Shown piece by piece: positions 35,041 to 44,327 of a stretch of 64,000 nucleotides of DNA. The position numbers and the translations under genes were made by a program. The notes under the pieces are model-generated. The model was given only the letters and a program-made list of their open reading frames with translations. It had not been told where the DNA came from and ran no database searches. Position 1 is the stretch's first letter; each line of letters opens with the position of its first letter. The DNA comes from Actinocorallia populi (GTDB taxonomy: Bacteria > Actinomycetota > Actinomycetes > Streptosporangiales > Streptosporangiaceae), in assembly GCF_002995495.1 (NCBI RefSeq), contig NZ_PVZV01000001.1:806001-870000 (forward strand), written 5' to 3'.

Positions 35041-35910
35041 TCAGTCACTCAGCCACGACAGAAGAGTGTCGTTGAACTCCGCCGGCCGCTCCTCGTGCGG
35101 AAAGTGCCCGGCATCGATCAGCTTCCAGGTGTACGGCGCCTCGACGTACCGGCCCGACCCCTGAGCCGCGTAGGGCGGGATCGCAGGGTCGATCATCCCG
35201 TGGACGTGCAGGGTGGGGGCGAGTACGGGAGCCGCCATGCGGTGGGCGTAGCGGATGCCGTCAGGGCGAGGCGTGGAGCGCATCAGCCAGCGGTGGTATT
35301 CGAGCGCGCAGTGGGCCGCTCCGGGGATCTGGACGGCGTCCCGGACGTGGCGTTCGGTCTCCGCGTCCGGCCAGCCCGGTCCCGACCAGTGCCGGAGCAG
35401 CCGTGCGGCCCGTTCCGCGTCGTCCTTGACGAGGTCGCGTTCGGGCCACATCGGAAGCTGGTAGAGGGCCGTGTGCGCCATCCAGTTCGTCCACGGGGAC
35501 TGCCGCAGCCGCAGCGGGTGCGGAGCGGAGACCGTGACGAGCTTCTGCACGACCTTCGGGTGGTACACGGCGGTCGTCCAGGCGACCAGGCCGCCCCAGT
35601 CATGGCCGACGACGACCGCGTTGGCCTCGCCGAGCGCGCGGATCAGCCCGGCCGCGTCACCCGCCAGGGTGACGAGGTCATAACCGCGCGGAGGCTTGTC
35701 GCTTCCCCCGTAGCCGCGCAGGTCGACGGCCACCGCGCGGTAGCCGGCCTCGGCGAGGACGACCAGCTGGCGGTGCCAGCTCCACCACGACTCGGGGAAG
35801 CCGTGGAGCAGCAGGACCAGCGGCCCCTCGCCCAGCTCGGCGGCGTGGAAGCGGGTGCCTCTGGCGCTGATGTCGCGGTGCGTCCAGGGACCGGCGAGCT
35901 CAGTGGTCAC
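35041..35910 (-). CDS. Alpha/beta hydrolase, epoxide hydrolase-like, EphE type (289 aa)
   Basis: Oxyanion motif LLLHGFPESWWSW, nucleophile elbow VVGHDWGGLVAW with Asp as nucleophile, acid in HGMIDPAIPP and histidine in DAGHFPHEE: the epoxide hydrolase/haloalkane dehalogenase subgroup. The order next to MarP agrees with ephE (Rv3670) of M. tuberculosis. It overlaps the upstream holin-like gene by 11 bases. Substrate unknown. Confidence 0.9.
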   Translation of the reverse strand: MTTELAGPWTHRDISARGTRFHAAELGEGPLVLLLHGFPESWWSWHRQLVVLAEAGYRAVAVDLRGYGGSDKPPRGYDLVTLAGDAAGLIRALGEANAVVVGHDWGGLVAWTTAVYHPKVVQKLVTVSAPHPLRLRQSPWTNWMAHTALYQLPMWPERDLVKDDAERAARLLRHWSGPGWPDAETERHVRDAVQIPGAAHCALEYHRWLMRSTPRPDGIRYAHRMAAPVLAPTLHVHGMIDPAIPPYAAQGSGRYVEAPYTWKLIDAGHFPHEERPAEFNDTLLSWLSD

Positions 35911-36298
35911 GGGTTCGTTTGAGCATCTTCACACCGTCCTGGAGGGTCTGCCGGGTGCGCTTGGCACCGTCGATCTTGCGGATCCGCAACCAGCCGACGA
36001 GGATCAGCACGGCGGCCAGCAGCAGGTAGAGGCCGGAGACCGTGGCGAACGCGGCCCAGTGCCACATGCCCAGGCCGACCAGCATGTAGGCGAACGAGAT
36101 CGACATCAGGATGACGATCACACCCGCGATCAGACCGGCGATCGCGAACAGCGCGCCGCCGATCGCCGCCTTCTTGGCGTCGGCCTTCAGCTCGATCTTG
36201 GCGAGCTCCAGCTCGGCCCGGACCAGCTTCTGGACGTTGCCGGTCGCGGCGGCGACGAGCTCGCCGAGGCTCTGGTCCTCGACGTTCGGTCGAGTCAT
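35900..36298 (-). CDS. Actinobacterial holin-X family (phage holin-like) membrane protein (132 aa)
   Basis: The start (EDQSLGELVAAATGNVQKLVRAELELAKIELKADAKKAAIG) and the two central membrane helices (about 45-70 and 80-105) are typical of the 'phage holin family' chromosomal proteins (DUF1469 type) of actinobacteria. The tail is basic. These are not linked to a phage here; the gene is first of a three-gene operon with the hydrolase and DUF309 gene, as in mycobacteria. Confidence 0.85.
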   Translation of the reverse strand: MTRPNVEDQSLGELVAAATGNVQKLVRAELELAKIELKADAKKAAIGGALFAIAGLIAGVIVILMSISFAYMLVGLGMWHWAAFATVSGLYLLLAAVLILVGWLRIRKIDGAKRTRQTLQDGVKMLKRTRDH

Positions 36299-36537
36299 GA
36301 GAACTCCCTCTCGGTACCGGTGCCCAGGGCGCGTATGCCGTACCCGGAAAACGGAACGCCATGACGGCCGTCATGGCCACTCTTTCGGAATGTTCGGTTT
36401 TCTGGTAGCCCAAATCGCCGACGAGCAGCGAAACGGTGACACACGCGGGCGGGCCATCCCAAGAACCTACCGAGACGCCCTCCGGGCGGCGCATCCAGGG
36501 AGAGCCGGTCGGGCGGATCCTACCCTCACGGGGCGGC

Positions 36538-36567
36538 GGGGCCGCCGTGACGCGTCACGGCGGCCCC
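36538..36567 (-). terminator. Palindromic terminator after acsA
   Basis: A 30-base palindrome (centre GACGCGTC) lies 25 bases after the acsA stop at 36592 on the reverse strand, before 240 bases without a gene (36299-36537) that must carry the promoter of the holin-like operon. Confidence 0.7.
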
Positions 36568-36591
36568 GGAAAAGATGCGGAAAGGCCGCGC

Positions 36592-38517
36592 TCAGAGGCC
36601 GAGGGCCTGCTTGATGTGCTCCATCACCGCCGGGTCGGCGAGGGTGGTGGCGTCGCCGGTCGGCCGCCCCTCCGCGATGTCCTGCAGGATCCGCCGGACG
36701 ATCTTGCCGGATCGGGTCTTGGGGAGCTCGGGGACGACGAGGATCTGGCGCGGCTTGGCGATCGGCCCGAGGTGCCGGGCGACGTGGCCGCGCAGCTCCT
36801 CGACGTCGATGTCGCCGGCGTCCCCGCGCGGGATGACGAACGCGGCGATCGCCTGCCCGGTGACCGGGTCGGTCGCGCCGACGACGGCCGCCTCCGCGAC
36901 CTTCGGGTGGCTGACGAGCGCCGACTCGACCTCCGTGGTGGAGATGTTGTGGCCGGAGACGAGCATGACGTCGTCGACCCGGCCCAGGAGCCACAGGTCG
37001 CCGTCGTCGTCCTTCTTGGCGCCGTCTCCGGCGAAGTACAGGCCCGGCCAGCGCGACCAGTACGTCTGCACGAAGCGCTCGTCGTCGCCCCAGATGGTGC
37101 GGAGCATGGACGGCCACGGCTCCTTGAGGACCAGGAAGCCGCCGGAGCCGTTCGAGACGCTTGCGGCCTCGTCGTCCACGACGTCCGCGGAGATGCCGGG
37201 CAGGGGCCGCATGGCCGCGCCGGGCTTGCCATGGGTGACGCCGGGCAGCGGGCTGATCATGATCGCGCCGGTCTCCGTCTGCCACCAGGTGTCGACGACG
37301 GGCGTACGGCCGCCGCCGATGCGCTCGCGGTACCAGACGTAGGCCTCGGGGTTGATCGGCTCTCCGACGGACCCCAGGACGCGCAGGCTGGAGAGGTCGA
37401 ACTTCGCGGGGATGTCGTCGCCCCACTTCATGAACGTGCGGATCGCCGTGGGCGCGGTGTAGAGGATCGTGACGCCGTACTTCTGGGCGATCTCCCACCA
37501 GCGGCCGCGGTGCGGGGTGTCGGGGGTGCCCTCGTACATGACGGAAGTCGCGCCGTTGGCGAGCGGCCCGTACACGATGTAGGAGTGGCCCGTCACCCAG
37601 CCGACGTCCGCGGTGCACCAGTAGACGTCCGTCTCGGGCTTGAGGTCGAAGACCGCGTGGTGGGTGAAGGCCGTCTGCGTGAGGAAGCCTCCGGTGGTGT
37701 GCAGGATGCCCTTCGGCTTCCCTGTGGTGCCGGACGTGTAGAGGATGAACAGCGGGTGCTCCGCGTCGTGCGCCTCGGCCTCGTGCTCCTCGGCCTGGCG
37801 GTCCACGAGGTCGTGCCACCACACGTCGCGGTCCGTCCAGGCGACGTCCTGGCCGGTGCGGCGGACGACGAGGACGTTCTCCACGCTCTCGGTGACGGCC
37901 TGGTCGACGGTGGGCTTCAGCGCGCTGGGCGCGCCGCGGCGGTACCCGCCGTCCGCGGTGATGACGAGCTTGGCGTCGGCGTCCTCGATGCGGGCGCGCA
38001 GGGCGTCCACGGAGAAGCCGCCGAAGACGACCGAGTGGGTGGCGCCGATGCGGGCGCACGCCAGCATCGCGACGACCGTCTCGGGGATCATCGGCATGTA
38101 GATGGCGACCCGGTCGCCCTTGACGACGCCGAGCTCGCCGAGCGCGTTGGCGGCCTTGCAGACCTCCTTCTTGAGGTCGGCGTACGTGATGGTGCGGGTG
38201 TCCCCGGGCTCGCCCTCCCAGTGGAAGGCGACCTTGTCGCCGCGGCCGGCCTCGACATGGCGGTCGACGCAGTTGTAGGCGACGTTGAGCTCACCGCCCA
38301 CGAACCACTTGGCGAAGGGCGGGTTGGACCAGTCGAGGACCTCCGTCCACGGCTTGGCCCAGGCCAGCCGCTCGGCCTGCTCGGCCCAGAAGCCGAGGCG
38401 GTCCTCCGCGGCCCGGGTGTAGGCGTCCTCGGTGATGTTGGCGGCGGCGGCGAGTCCGGCAGGGGGAGCGAATCTGCGGTTCTCCTGCAGCAGGTTCGAC
38501 AACGCGTCCTGGCTCAC
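36592..38517 (-). CDS. acsA: Acetyl-CoA synthetase (641 aa)
   Basis: AMP-forming synthetase of the ANL superfamily with P-loop motif [12 protein letters not shown], the A4 and A5 region [10 protein letters not shown], hinge [16 protein letters not shown] and the acetylation-target lysine in [16 protein letters not shown] 38517 has AAGGAG 8 bases upstream. The length is standard (about 650). It converts acetate, ATP and CoA to acetyl-CoA, and the conserved lysine implies control by reversible acetylation. Confidence 0.96.
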   Translation of the reverse strand: MSQDALSNLLQENRRFAPPAGLAAAANITEDAYTRAAEDRLGFWAEQAERLAWAKPWTEVLDWSNPPFAKWFVGGELNVAYNCVDRHVEAGRGDKVAFHWEGEPGDTRTITYADLKKEVCKAANALGELGVVKGDRVAIYMPMIPETVVAMLACARIGATHSVVFGGFSVDALRARIEDADAKLVITADGGYRRGAPSALKPTVDQAVTESVENVLVVRRTGQDVAWTDRDVWWHDLVDRQAEEHEAEAHDAEHPLFILYTSGTTGKPKGILHTTGGFLTQTAFTHHAVFDLKPETDVYWCTADVGWVTGHSYIVYGPLANGATSVMYEGTPDTPHRGRWWEIAQKYGVTILYTAPTAIRTFMKWGDDIPAKFDLSSLRVLGSVGEPINPEAYVWYRERIGGGRTPVVDTWWQTETGAIMISPLPGVTHGKPGAAMRPLPGISADVVDDEAASVSNGSGGFLVLKEPWPSMLRTIWGDDERFVQTYWSRWPGLYFAGDGAKKDDDGDLWLLGRVDDVMLVSGHNISTTEVESALVSHPKVAEAAVVGATDPVTGQAIAAFVIPRGDAGDIDVEELRGHVARHLGPIAKPRQILVVPELPKTRSGKIVRRILQDIAEGRPTGDATTLADPAVMEHIKQALGL

Positions 38518-38672
38518 GAAATCAGCTCCTTGTCACTGGCTATCGACTCGCGCCCTGTTGGGGATATCTCACTTAACCCGCGCTCGGGCGTATGTATCAA
38601 GGGGGGGACTACTCTTAAGTTTCCTTACAAATGGTAGGTGACGCGGGCCACGTCCGGGCCCTGTGTACTCTC

Positions 38673-39434
38673 ATGCCCGTGGATGACGCTCTTCTTCAAG
38701 TCTCGTTGCTGCCCGGTGTGGAGGAGGCCTGTGACGCGGCGCGCAAGGCCGTGGACAGGCTCCGCGGGCACCGCATGCTGCGCCGGAAGAGCACCGAGGT
38801 CTCCACCGAGTCCCTCCTGCGTGGAGCACGTGCCTCCGCCGCCCTCGAAGGGGCCGAGGCGCATCTCGAGGAGGTGCGCGCGGGACACGCGGACCACCCG
38901 CTCGTCCAGGGCGCGCTGCGGATCTCCGGCGAGATGGGACCGCTGGCGATGACCTGGCATGCCGCGCCTCGCCAAGTGCTCGCCCGGCTGCACGTCCTCG
39001 GGGCGCGTGACGTCGTCTCCTCCGAACTTCTGGGACGTCCGCGGGATTCCGGTACGCCCTCTCCCGAGGAGGTCGCGGCGCGGCTGGACGGATTGAGTTC
39101 GCTGCTGACGACGCCGTCGAAGGCGCCCGCGCTCGTGGTGGCGGCCATCGTGCACGGTGAGCTGCTGGCGTTGAAGCCGTTCGGCTCCGCGGACGGGCTG
39201 GTGGCGCGGGCCGCCGAGAGGCTGACGCTGATCGACCGCGGGCTGGACCCGAAAACGCTGGTCTCTCCCGAGGTGGGCCACTTCGAGCAGGCCGAGGAGT
39301 ACCGGGAAGCGTTCGAGGCGTACCTGACGGGAACGGCCGAAGGCGTCGCCAGGTGGATCCGGCACTGCGCGGAAGCCGTCATCACCGGCGCGCGGGACTC
39401 ACAGGCACTGTGCGAGGCGATGCAGCGGGGCTGA
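38673..39434 (+). CDS. Degenerate Fic-fold protein, Rv3662c-like (253 aa)
   Basis: ATG 38673 (MPVDDALLQVSLLPGVEEA). Residues about 45-60 hold SLLRGARASAALEGAE, which fits the Fic inhibitory helix motif S-x-x-x-E-G. The segment HGELLALKPFGSADGLVARA (about 165-185) aligns with the catalytic H-x-F-x-(D/E)-G-N-G-x-x-R but keeps only a few positions; the catalytic histidine position is lysine (L-K-P-F) and the N-G-R is gone. AMP transfer is therefore unlikely. The gene lies between acsA and ssd as in mycobacteria. Possible role: a binding or regulatory protein. Confidence 0.7.
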   Translation: MPVDDALLQVSLLPGVEEACDAARKAVDRLRGHRMLRRKSTEVSTESLLRGARASAALEGAEAHLEEVRAGHADHPLVQGALRISGEMGPLAMTWHAAPRQVLARLHVLGARDVVSSELLGRPRDSGTPSPEEVAARLDGLSSLLTTPSKAPALVVAAIVHGELLALKPFGSADGLVARAAERLTLIDRGLDPKTLVSPEVGHFEQAEEYREAFEAYLTGTAEGVARWIRHCAEAVITGARDSQALCEAMQRG

Positions 39435-39450
39435 TCCCCGTGCAATGACG

Positions 39451-39482
39451 GGCGGCGTTCCCCTTCGCTGGGAAACGCCGCC
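39451..39482. terminator. Terminator after the Fic-like gene
   Basis: GGCGGCGTT-CCC pairs with GGG-AAACGCCGCC over a 7-base loop, 17 bases after the stop at 39434. Confidence 0.75.
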
Positions 39483-40081
39483 GCTCACCGCGTCATCTTC
39501 GGTTATCAAGCGTGCAGATGAGTCGTCGGAGCGGGTCCAGCCCGTCTCGACGCGCCTCCCGAGGCTGGTCGCGCGTGGGTGCCGAAGTGACGTGTCCGGA
39601 CCTTCGTCCGTACTTCCTGTGTACGCCTTCTTCGCTTTGCTGACAAGTCCCGTCGTGACGGATTCGTAGAGGTCAACAGGCTTTTCCTGCCACCGACGAC
39701 GAACGTTGGGTCCGATTTGTCGGTTTCTAGTCCGTTGTTGGGATGGGGGAGTCACAAAAGATCTACAAGATCGTCACCCTGGCTTCGGTGATCCTCGCGG
39801 GGCGGAAGGCGGCGTCGGTCCTGACGGACGGCAGGCGGGTGCCTCGACCCCGACCGAACCGTCGGCGGCCTCGGTCCCTTCGCTTTTCCAGGCGCCGATC
39901 GGGCGTTGACCGCCCTGGAGCCGGGTGGCTCTGACGCTCTCGGCCGATCTTCGGAGCCGGTCGGCCCGTGATGGTGTCCGCTCCGGAGTCGCGTTTTCCC
40001 GGGGTGGGGGACATCCTGCCGCGCGCGGAGTTATCCACAGGCAGCTAAGCGATCTTGAGCGGGTTGGGCGACCTTGGAGCC
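39483..40081. other. 600-base stretch before ssd, with a possible small gene or remnant
   Basis: The DNA is less GC-rich around 39490-39770. A frame from ATG 39743 starts MGESQKIYKIVTLASVILAG, which resembles the N terminus of DUF4235 proteins, but then loses the family pattern; another frame is more protein-like after about 39830, so a decayed gene is possible. An isolated DnaA-box match TTATCCACA is at 40031-40039. GGAG lies just before GTG 40082. Confidence 0.35.
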
Positions 40082-41074
40082 GTGAACGCTCTGGTGCTCT
40101 CCGGGGATCCGGAACTCGTCGACGACGTGCGGCGGCTCGCCGCCGCGGCCTCGGTGGAGGTGGAGGTCGCGGCCCACGCGGCCGAGGCCCGCGCCTGGTG
40201 GCACCGGGCGGCCGTGGTGCTGCTCGGCGCGGACGCGCTGGCGGGTTCCCCTCCGCGCAGGGACGGGCTGGTCGTCCTGTCCCGGAAGGCCTCGGTCGCG
40301 GTGTACCGGCGGGCGCTCGACCTGGGCGCCGAGCACGTGGCCGTCCTGCCCGAGGACGAACCGTGGCTCACCGACAGGCTGCTCCGCGCCTGCAGCCCGC
40401 CCGCCTCCGGCCGCGTCGTCGCCGTCACCGGTGCGCGCGGCGGAGCCGGCGCCTCCGTCCTGGCCGCCACCCTCGCCCTGGTCGCGGCCCGCCGGAACCT
40501 GCGCGTCCTGCTCCTGGACCTCGATCCCCTGTCCGCCGGGCTGGACGTCGTGCTCGGCCTCGAACGGGCCCCGGGCACCCGCTGGCCCGACCTCACCCGG
40601 CTGCGCGGCCGCCTCGCCCCGGACGCGCTGCGCGGATCGTTGCCCTCGTCCCGCGGGGTGGCCGTGCTGTCCCACACGCACGACCGCCCCGCCCGGGTGC
40701 CCGCGGAAGCCCTCGCCTCGGTGCTGTCAGCGGCACGCCACGCCTACACGCTCACGGTCGCGGACTGCCCCCGCGACGCCCTCCCGCCCGCCGACGAGAC
40801 CCTGCTGCTCGTCCCGGCCGAGGTCCGCAGCGTCCTGTCCGCCCGCTCCCTCGCCGCCACCCCCGCCCCGCCGCTCCTCATCACCCGCGGCCCCGCCCCC
40901 GCCCGCCTGCCCTCCGCGGCCATAGCGGAGACCCTCTCCCTCCCCCTGTACGGCCACTACGACTTCGACCACCGCATCCCCCCGGCACTGGAACAGGCGG
41001 CCCTCCCCACCCGGGGCCCCCTGGCCCGCCTCTGCACCCGCCTCCTCGCCACCCTCCTCCCCGGCCCTCCCTGA
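40082..41074 (+). CDS. ssd: Septum-site-determining protein Ssd-like (330 aa)
   Basis: N-terminal receiver-like domain without phospho-acceptor (VLSGDPELVDDVRRLAAAA), then a MinD/CpaE-like ATPase fold: deviant Walker A TGARGGAGASVLAATLA (lacking the usual lysine), LLLDLDPLSAGLDVVLGLE and the DCPRDALPP switch. This matches Ssd of actinobacteria, the TadZ/CpaE-type locator at the head of tad loci (Rv3660c). GTG 40082 is preferred over a TTG 9 codons before it because TTGGAGCC precedes it. Confidence 0.88.
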   Translation: MNALVLSGDPELVDDVRRLAAAASVEVEVAAHAAEARAWWHRAAVVLLGADALAGSPPRRDGLVVLSRKASVAVYRRALDLGAEHVAVLPEDEPWLTDRLLRACSPPASGRVVAVTGARGGAGASVLAATLALVAARRNLRVLLLDLDPLSAGLDVVLGLERAPGTRWPDLTRLRGRLAPDALRGSLPSSRGVAVLSHTHDRPARVPAEALASVLSAARHAYTLTVADCPRDALPPADETLLLVPAEVRSVLSARSLAATPAPPLLITRGPAPARLPSAAIAETLSLPLYGHYDFDHRIPPALEQAALPTRGPLARLCTRLLATLLPGPP

Positions 41075-41126
41075 CCCGCGATTTTGTCCTTTCCACCCAG
41101 CCCACCTCACTTTCAAGGAGCCGACC

Positions 41127-41867
41127 ATGTACTTCCGCTTCCTCTCTGCCAAGTCCGCCGCCCCCTCTCCCGCCCCGGTCTTCCTCGCCCGCCTGTTCAC
41201 CGGTTTCACCGGCAGACCCCGCGCATCCCGAAAACCGGACCGCCTTCCCCCGCTCCTTCCCGCGACAAGCCACACCATCTGGTTCTTCGACCTGTTCCCC
41301 GGCTTCACCCCCACCCGGCAAAGCCCCGCTCGGCCCCGCCACCGCTCCCGCACGCGCATCAGGACCCCTTTCCTCACTCCGCTGCTCGCGGTGATCAACC
41401 TCCTCTGGCGGGCAGGCGTCAACGGCTCCCTGAGGAACGACTCGCAGCAGCCACAACAGCACTCCTCGAACAGGAACCACCGACGGAAAGCAGAAGACAC
41501 TCCGCGAGCAGACCACCAGAAAAGGTCACGAAGACCGCGAGGGGAGCATCGGTCCCGAGCCGCCTCTCTTTCGGGCGAGGCCCACCGTCAAGACGCGGTG
41601 ATCTCCTCTGGAGGAGATGATCCCGAGCTCGTATCCGCGCAGGACGGGTCGGTTCGGGAACAGAGCTCAGAAGCAGAAGCTCAGCGGAAGCCGGTGCAGA
41701 GTGCTTCTCGGAAGAGCCGAATGATCCGGCTGCGAAGCGTTTCCGAAGGCATTCGATGGCGGTTCGCCGCGCGAGGCACCGGCGGAACGCAGGCGGAGTG
41801 CGCTGCAGGGGAAGTCGGCGGACGACAGGACGGCGGAGGGCACGGAACCCTCGGAGGCGGGCGATGA
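41127..41867 (+). CDS. Unrecognised gene between ssd and tadA (up to 246 aa)
   Basis: ATG 41127 has a good AAGGAG 7 bases before it. The first 115 codons are strongly C-rich in third position, as in true genes here, and encode two hydrophobic segments (TIWFFDLFPGF and FLTPLLAVINLLW). After about codon 120 the composition becomes Arg/Ser/Gln-rich and less gene-like. The stop overlaps the tadA start in ATGA (41864-41867). No family is recognised. It may be a small membrane protein of the pilus locus, or a decaying gene. Confidence 0.4.
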   Translation: MYFRFLSAKSAAPSPAPVFLARLFTGFTGRPRASRKPDRLPPLLPATSHTIWFFDLFPGFTPTRQSPARPRHRSRTRIRTPFLTPLLAVINLLWRAGVNGSLRNDSQQPQQHSSNRNHRRKAEDTPRADHQKRSRRPRGEHRSRAASLSGEAHRQDAVISSGGDDPELVSAQDGSVREQSSEAEAQRKPVQSASRKSRMIRLRSVSEGIRWRFAARGTGGTQAECAAGEVGGRQDGGGHGTLGGGR

Positions 41868-43003
41868 GCCTGGCGGACGCGGTGCGGGGACGGCTGGCCG
41901 ACACGGGGAGCGCGGCGACGCCGGGGGCCGTGGCGGCGGCGTTGCGGGCCGAGGAGAAGGTGCTCGGCGACACCGAGGTGCTCAGCCTCGCCCGGCAGGT
42001 GAGAGCCGACCTGGTGGGGGTGGGGCCGCTGGAACCCCTGCTGAACGATCCGGCGGTGACGGACGTACTGGTCAACGGGCCCGGCGAGGTGTGGGTCGAG
42101 GCGAGAGGGCGGCTGATGCGGACGTCCGTCCGGTTCCCCGATGAACGCGCGGTGCGCAGGCTCGCCCAGCGGCTGGCCGCGGCGGCGGGACGCCGTCTGG
42201 ACGACGCCGCGCCTTACGTGGACGCCCGCCTGCCCGGCGGGATCCGCCTCCATGCCGTTCTCGCCCCTGTGGCACCCGACGGCACGTGCCTCTCGTTGCG
42301 CGCATCGCGCGGCCGTGCCTTCACCCTCGGCGAACTGGTGGGAGAAGGGAGTCTCTGCGCGCGGGGCGCCGACCTGCTGGCCGCTCTGGTCGACTCCCGG
42401 ATGGCCTTTCTCGTCACCGGCGGAACGGGCACGGGAAAAACAACCCTCCTGAGCTGCCTCCTGGGACTGGTGTCCCCCACCGAACGCCTGCTGCTGGTGG
42501 AGGACTCGGCCGAACTCCGTCCCGACCACCCGCACGTCGTGCGGCTGGAAGCCCGCCCGGCGAACATCGAAGGCGCCGGCGGAGTGACCCTGCACGACCT
42601 CGTCCGCCAGGCCCTCCGCATGCGCCCGGACCGCCTGGTGGTGGGAGAGGTGAGGGGCGCCGAGGTGGTGGATCTCCTGAGCGCCTTGAACACCGGTCAC
42701 GAGGGCGGCTGCGGCACCCTCCACGCCAACACACCCGCCGACGTCCCCGCCCGCCTGGAAGCCCTGGGCTGCTCCGCCGGGCTGACCCGCGAGGCCCTGC
42801 ACAGCCAACTGGCCGCCGCTCTGGACGTCATCGTCCATTTGGAACGCCAGGGCCCGCATCGCCGCGTCAGCGAGATCTCCGTCCTCACCCGCGCCCCGTC
42901 CGGCCTGGTCGAAGCCCACCCGGCCGTCCACCTCACTCCCACCGGCCTCACGCCCACCCCCGCGGCGTCCGCCCTCTTCGAACGCCTGGGCCGGACCCCA
43001 TGA
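41864..43003 (+). CDS. tadA: Tad/Flp pilus ATPase, CpaF-like (379 aa)
   Basis: Type II/IV secretion ATPase: MSLADAVRGRLAD start with GGAGG before it, N-terminal domain (VGPLEPLLNDPAVTDVLVNGPGEVWVEARG), Walker A FLVTGGTGTGKTTLLSCLLG, the Asp box LLLVEDSAELRPDHPHVVRLEAR, and Walker B/His box region RPDRLVVGEVRGAEVVDLLSALNTGHEGGCGTLHAN. It powers assembly of Flp-type pili. It is the first clear tad gene of the forward block. Confidence 0.94.
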   Translation: MSLADAVRGRLADTGSAATPGAVAAALRAEEKVLGDTEVLSLARQVRADLVGVGPLEPLLNDPAVTDVLVNGPGEVWVEARGRLMRTSVRFPDERAVRRLAQRLAAAAGRRLDDAAPYVDARLPGGIRLHAVLAPVAPDGTCLSLRASRGRAFTLGELVGEGSLCARGADLLAALVDSRMAFLVTGGTGTGKTTLLSCLLGLVSPTERLLLVEDSAELRPDHPHVVRLEARPANIEGAGGVTLHDLVRQALRMRPDRLVVGEVRGAEVVDLLSALNTGHEGGCGTLHANTPADVPARLEALGCSAGLTREALHSQLAAALDVIVHLERQGPHRRVSEISVLTRAPSGLVEAHPAVHLTPTGLTPTPAASALFERLGRTP

Positions 43004-43212
43004 CCCCCGACCCTCCTCGACACCACGATGACAAGCGGACAAAGGAGTCGATGGGACCGTCGTCCACAAACCCGAACACAGCGCCGGAACCACACGTCGG
43101 CCGGCATCACCGAGGAAGGCGGCCTGTCTTCTGGTGGTCTCAGTGCGGGTGAGCCGGTTGCCGCTGTCCGGCGAGGGCCGTACGAGCCTGCGGGTTGCTG
43201 AGGAGGTTGTGC
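43004..43212. other. Gap between tadA and tadB
   Basis: 209 bases. An ATG at 43051 with GGAG three bases before it opens a 33-codon frame without family resemblance. GAGGAGG at 43198-43204 is the ribosome site of tadB. Confidence 0.3.
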
Positions 43213-43923
43213 ATGACGCTGTTGCTGGGAACGCTGCTGGCGGCCACGGCGGTCTGGCTCTGGACCAGTCCTCCATATCCCGTGCGCAGGCTCGCGACCG
43301 TAGGGCGCAAAGCGCGACTTCCCGGGCGTCGGCTGGGAGCGGGTCTCCAGACGAATCACTTGGTGAGCCGCCTGGACACTCGCCGAGAGGAGAAGGCCTG
43401 GCGACTCGGCGTGATCGAGCTCTGTGACGCGCTGTCGGCCGAACTCACCGCCGGCCGTACCCCGGAAGAGGCACTGGCCGATGCCGTTGCCTCCCTTCCC
43501 CCGGCGCTGGCCGCGCCGCTGAGGGAGGTCCTGTCCGCTCAGGACCTCCCGTCGTCCCTGCACAAGCTCTCCCACCGGCCTGGCGCTCAGGGTCTACGCC
43601 TCTTGGCCGCCTGCTGGAGCATCGGCGTCGAACGCGGTGCCACTTTCGCCCCCGTCATAGACGGCTTGGCCCAGGGTCTCCGTGACGCCCACGACCACCA
43701 CCAGCAGATCAAAGCCCAACTGGCGGGCACCCACGCCACCGCTCGCCTGCTGGCCGTCCTCCCCTGTCTGGGCCTGGCCATGTCCTGGTCCCTCGGCGCA
43801 GACCCCCTGCGTTTCCTTTTCACCACCCTTCCCGGCCTGGCCTGCCTCCTCCTGGCTCTCCTCCTGGACGCAGCAGGCCTCTTCTGGACCGTCCGCATAG
43901 CCGCCAAAGCCGAACGCCCATGA
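43213..43923 (+). CDS. tadB: Type II secretion F-like membrane protein, TadB (236 aa)
   Basis: ATG 43213 follows GAGGAGG. One membrane helix at the start, a cytoplasmic helical domain (CDALSAELTAGRTPEEALADAVASLP, LLAACWSIGVERGATFAPVIDGLAQGLRD), and two helices at the end (LLAVLPCLGLAMSWSL, LLLALLLDAAGLFW). This is the T2SF/GspF fold of the pilus platform. The protein is shorter than proteobacterial TadB, as usual in actinobacteria. Confidence 0.88.
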   Translation: MTLLLGTLLAATAVWLWTSPPYPVRRLATVGRKARLPGRRLGAGLQTNHLVSRLDTRREEKAWRLGVIELCDALSAELTAGRTPEEALADAVASLPPALAAPLREVLSAQDLPSSLHKLSHRPGAQGLRLLAACWSIGVERGATFAPVIDGLAQGLRDAHDHHQQIKAQLAGTHATARLLAVLPCLGLAMSWSLGADPLRFLFTTLPGLACLLLALLLDAAGLFWTVRIAAKAERP

Positions 43924-44031
43924 TCCAGACCCGCGAACACGCGAAAGAAGAGGTCGTCAGAACAGGCAAAGGACGGAGCGAGCGGCGGAGCGAAGCCTGC
44001 CGAAGGAGCGAACGGATGGGAGTGGACGACC

Positions 44032-44161
44032 CGATGGCGAGGAGCGATGGGAGGCGAGTAGCCCGGTGGCGGGACAGGCCCGATGGCGAGGGAGCGAGGG
44101 GTGGTGAGGAGTGATGGGAGGCGAGCAGTCCGGTGGCGGGACAGGGCCCGATGGCGAGGGG
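44032..44161. repeat. 67-base imperfect tandem repeat between tadB and tadC
   Basis: Two copies (about 44045-44093 and 44112-44161) share GATGGGAGGCGAG and GGTGGCGGGACAG, followed by shorter half copies to 44200. It lies in a 404-base gap (43924-44327) with no supported gene; both strands are purine/pyrimidine-skewed (G and A on the + strand). Confidence 0.65.
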
Positions 44162-44327
44162 CGGTGAGGGGAGCGAGCGGTGGTGAGGGAGGGAGGGGCT
44201 CGACGGCGAGGAGCGGGTGGAGCGGACAGCTCAGGGATGTAGAGCAAGTGAGCAGCAGCAGGGCGACCGAGGGCAGCAGTGGAGGTTCGGAGGCCGGGAG
44301 TCGGTCGGTCGCGGGAGGTGACGAGTA

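Noticed and set aside
35900-36298. Prophage remnant because of the holin-like gene
   Set aside because: The protein belongs to a chromosomal actinobacterial family; no lysin, capsid or integrase gene and no att-like repeats are present.
40031-40039. DnaA box TTATCCACA as a sign of an origin
   Set aside because: Only a single box, with no cluster, AT-rich element, dnaA or parAB nearby.
43051-43152. 33-codon gene between tadA and tadB
   Set aside because: The ribosome site is too close (3 bases) and the product has no pilin or membrane feature.
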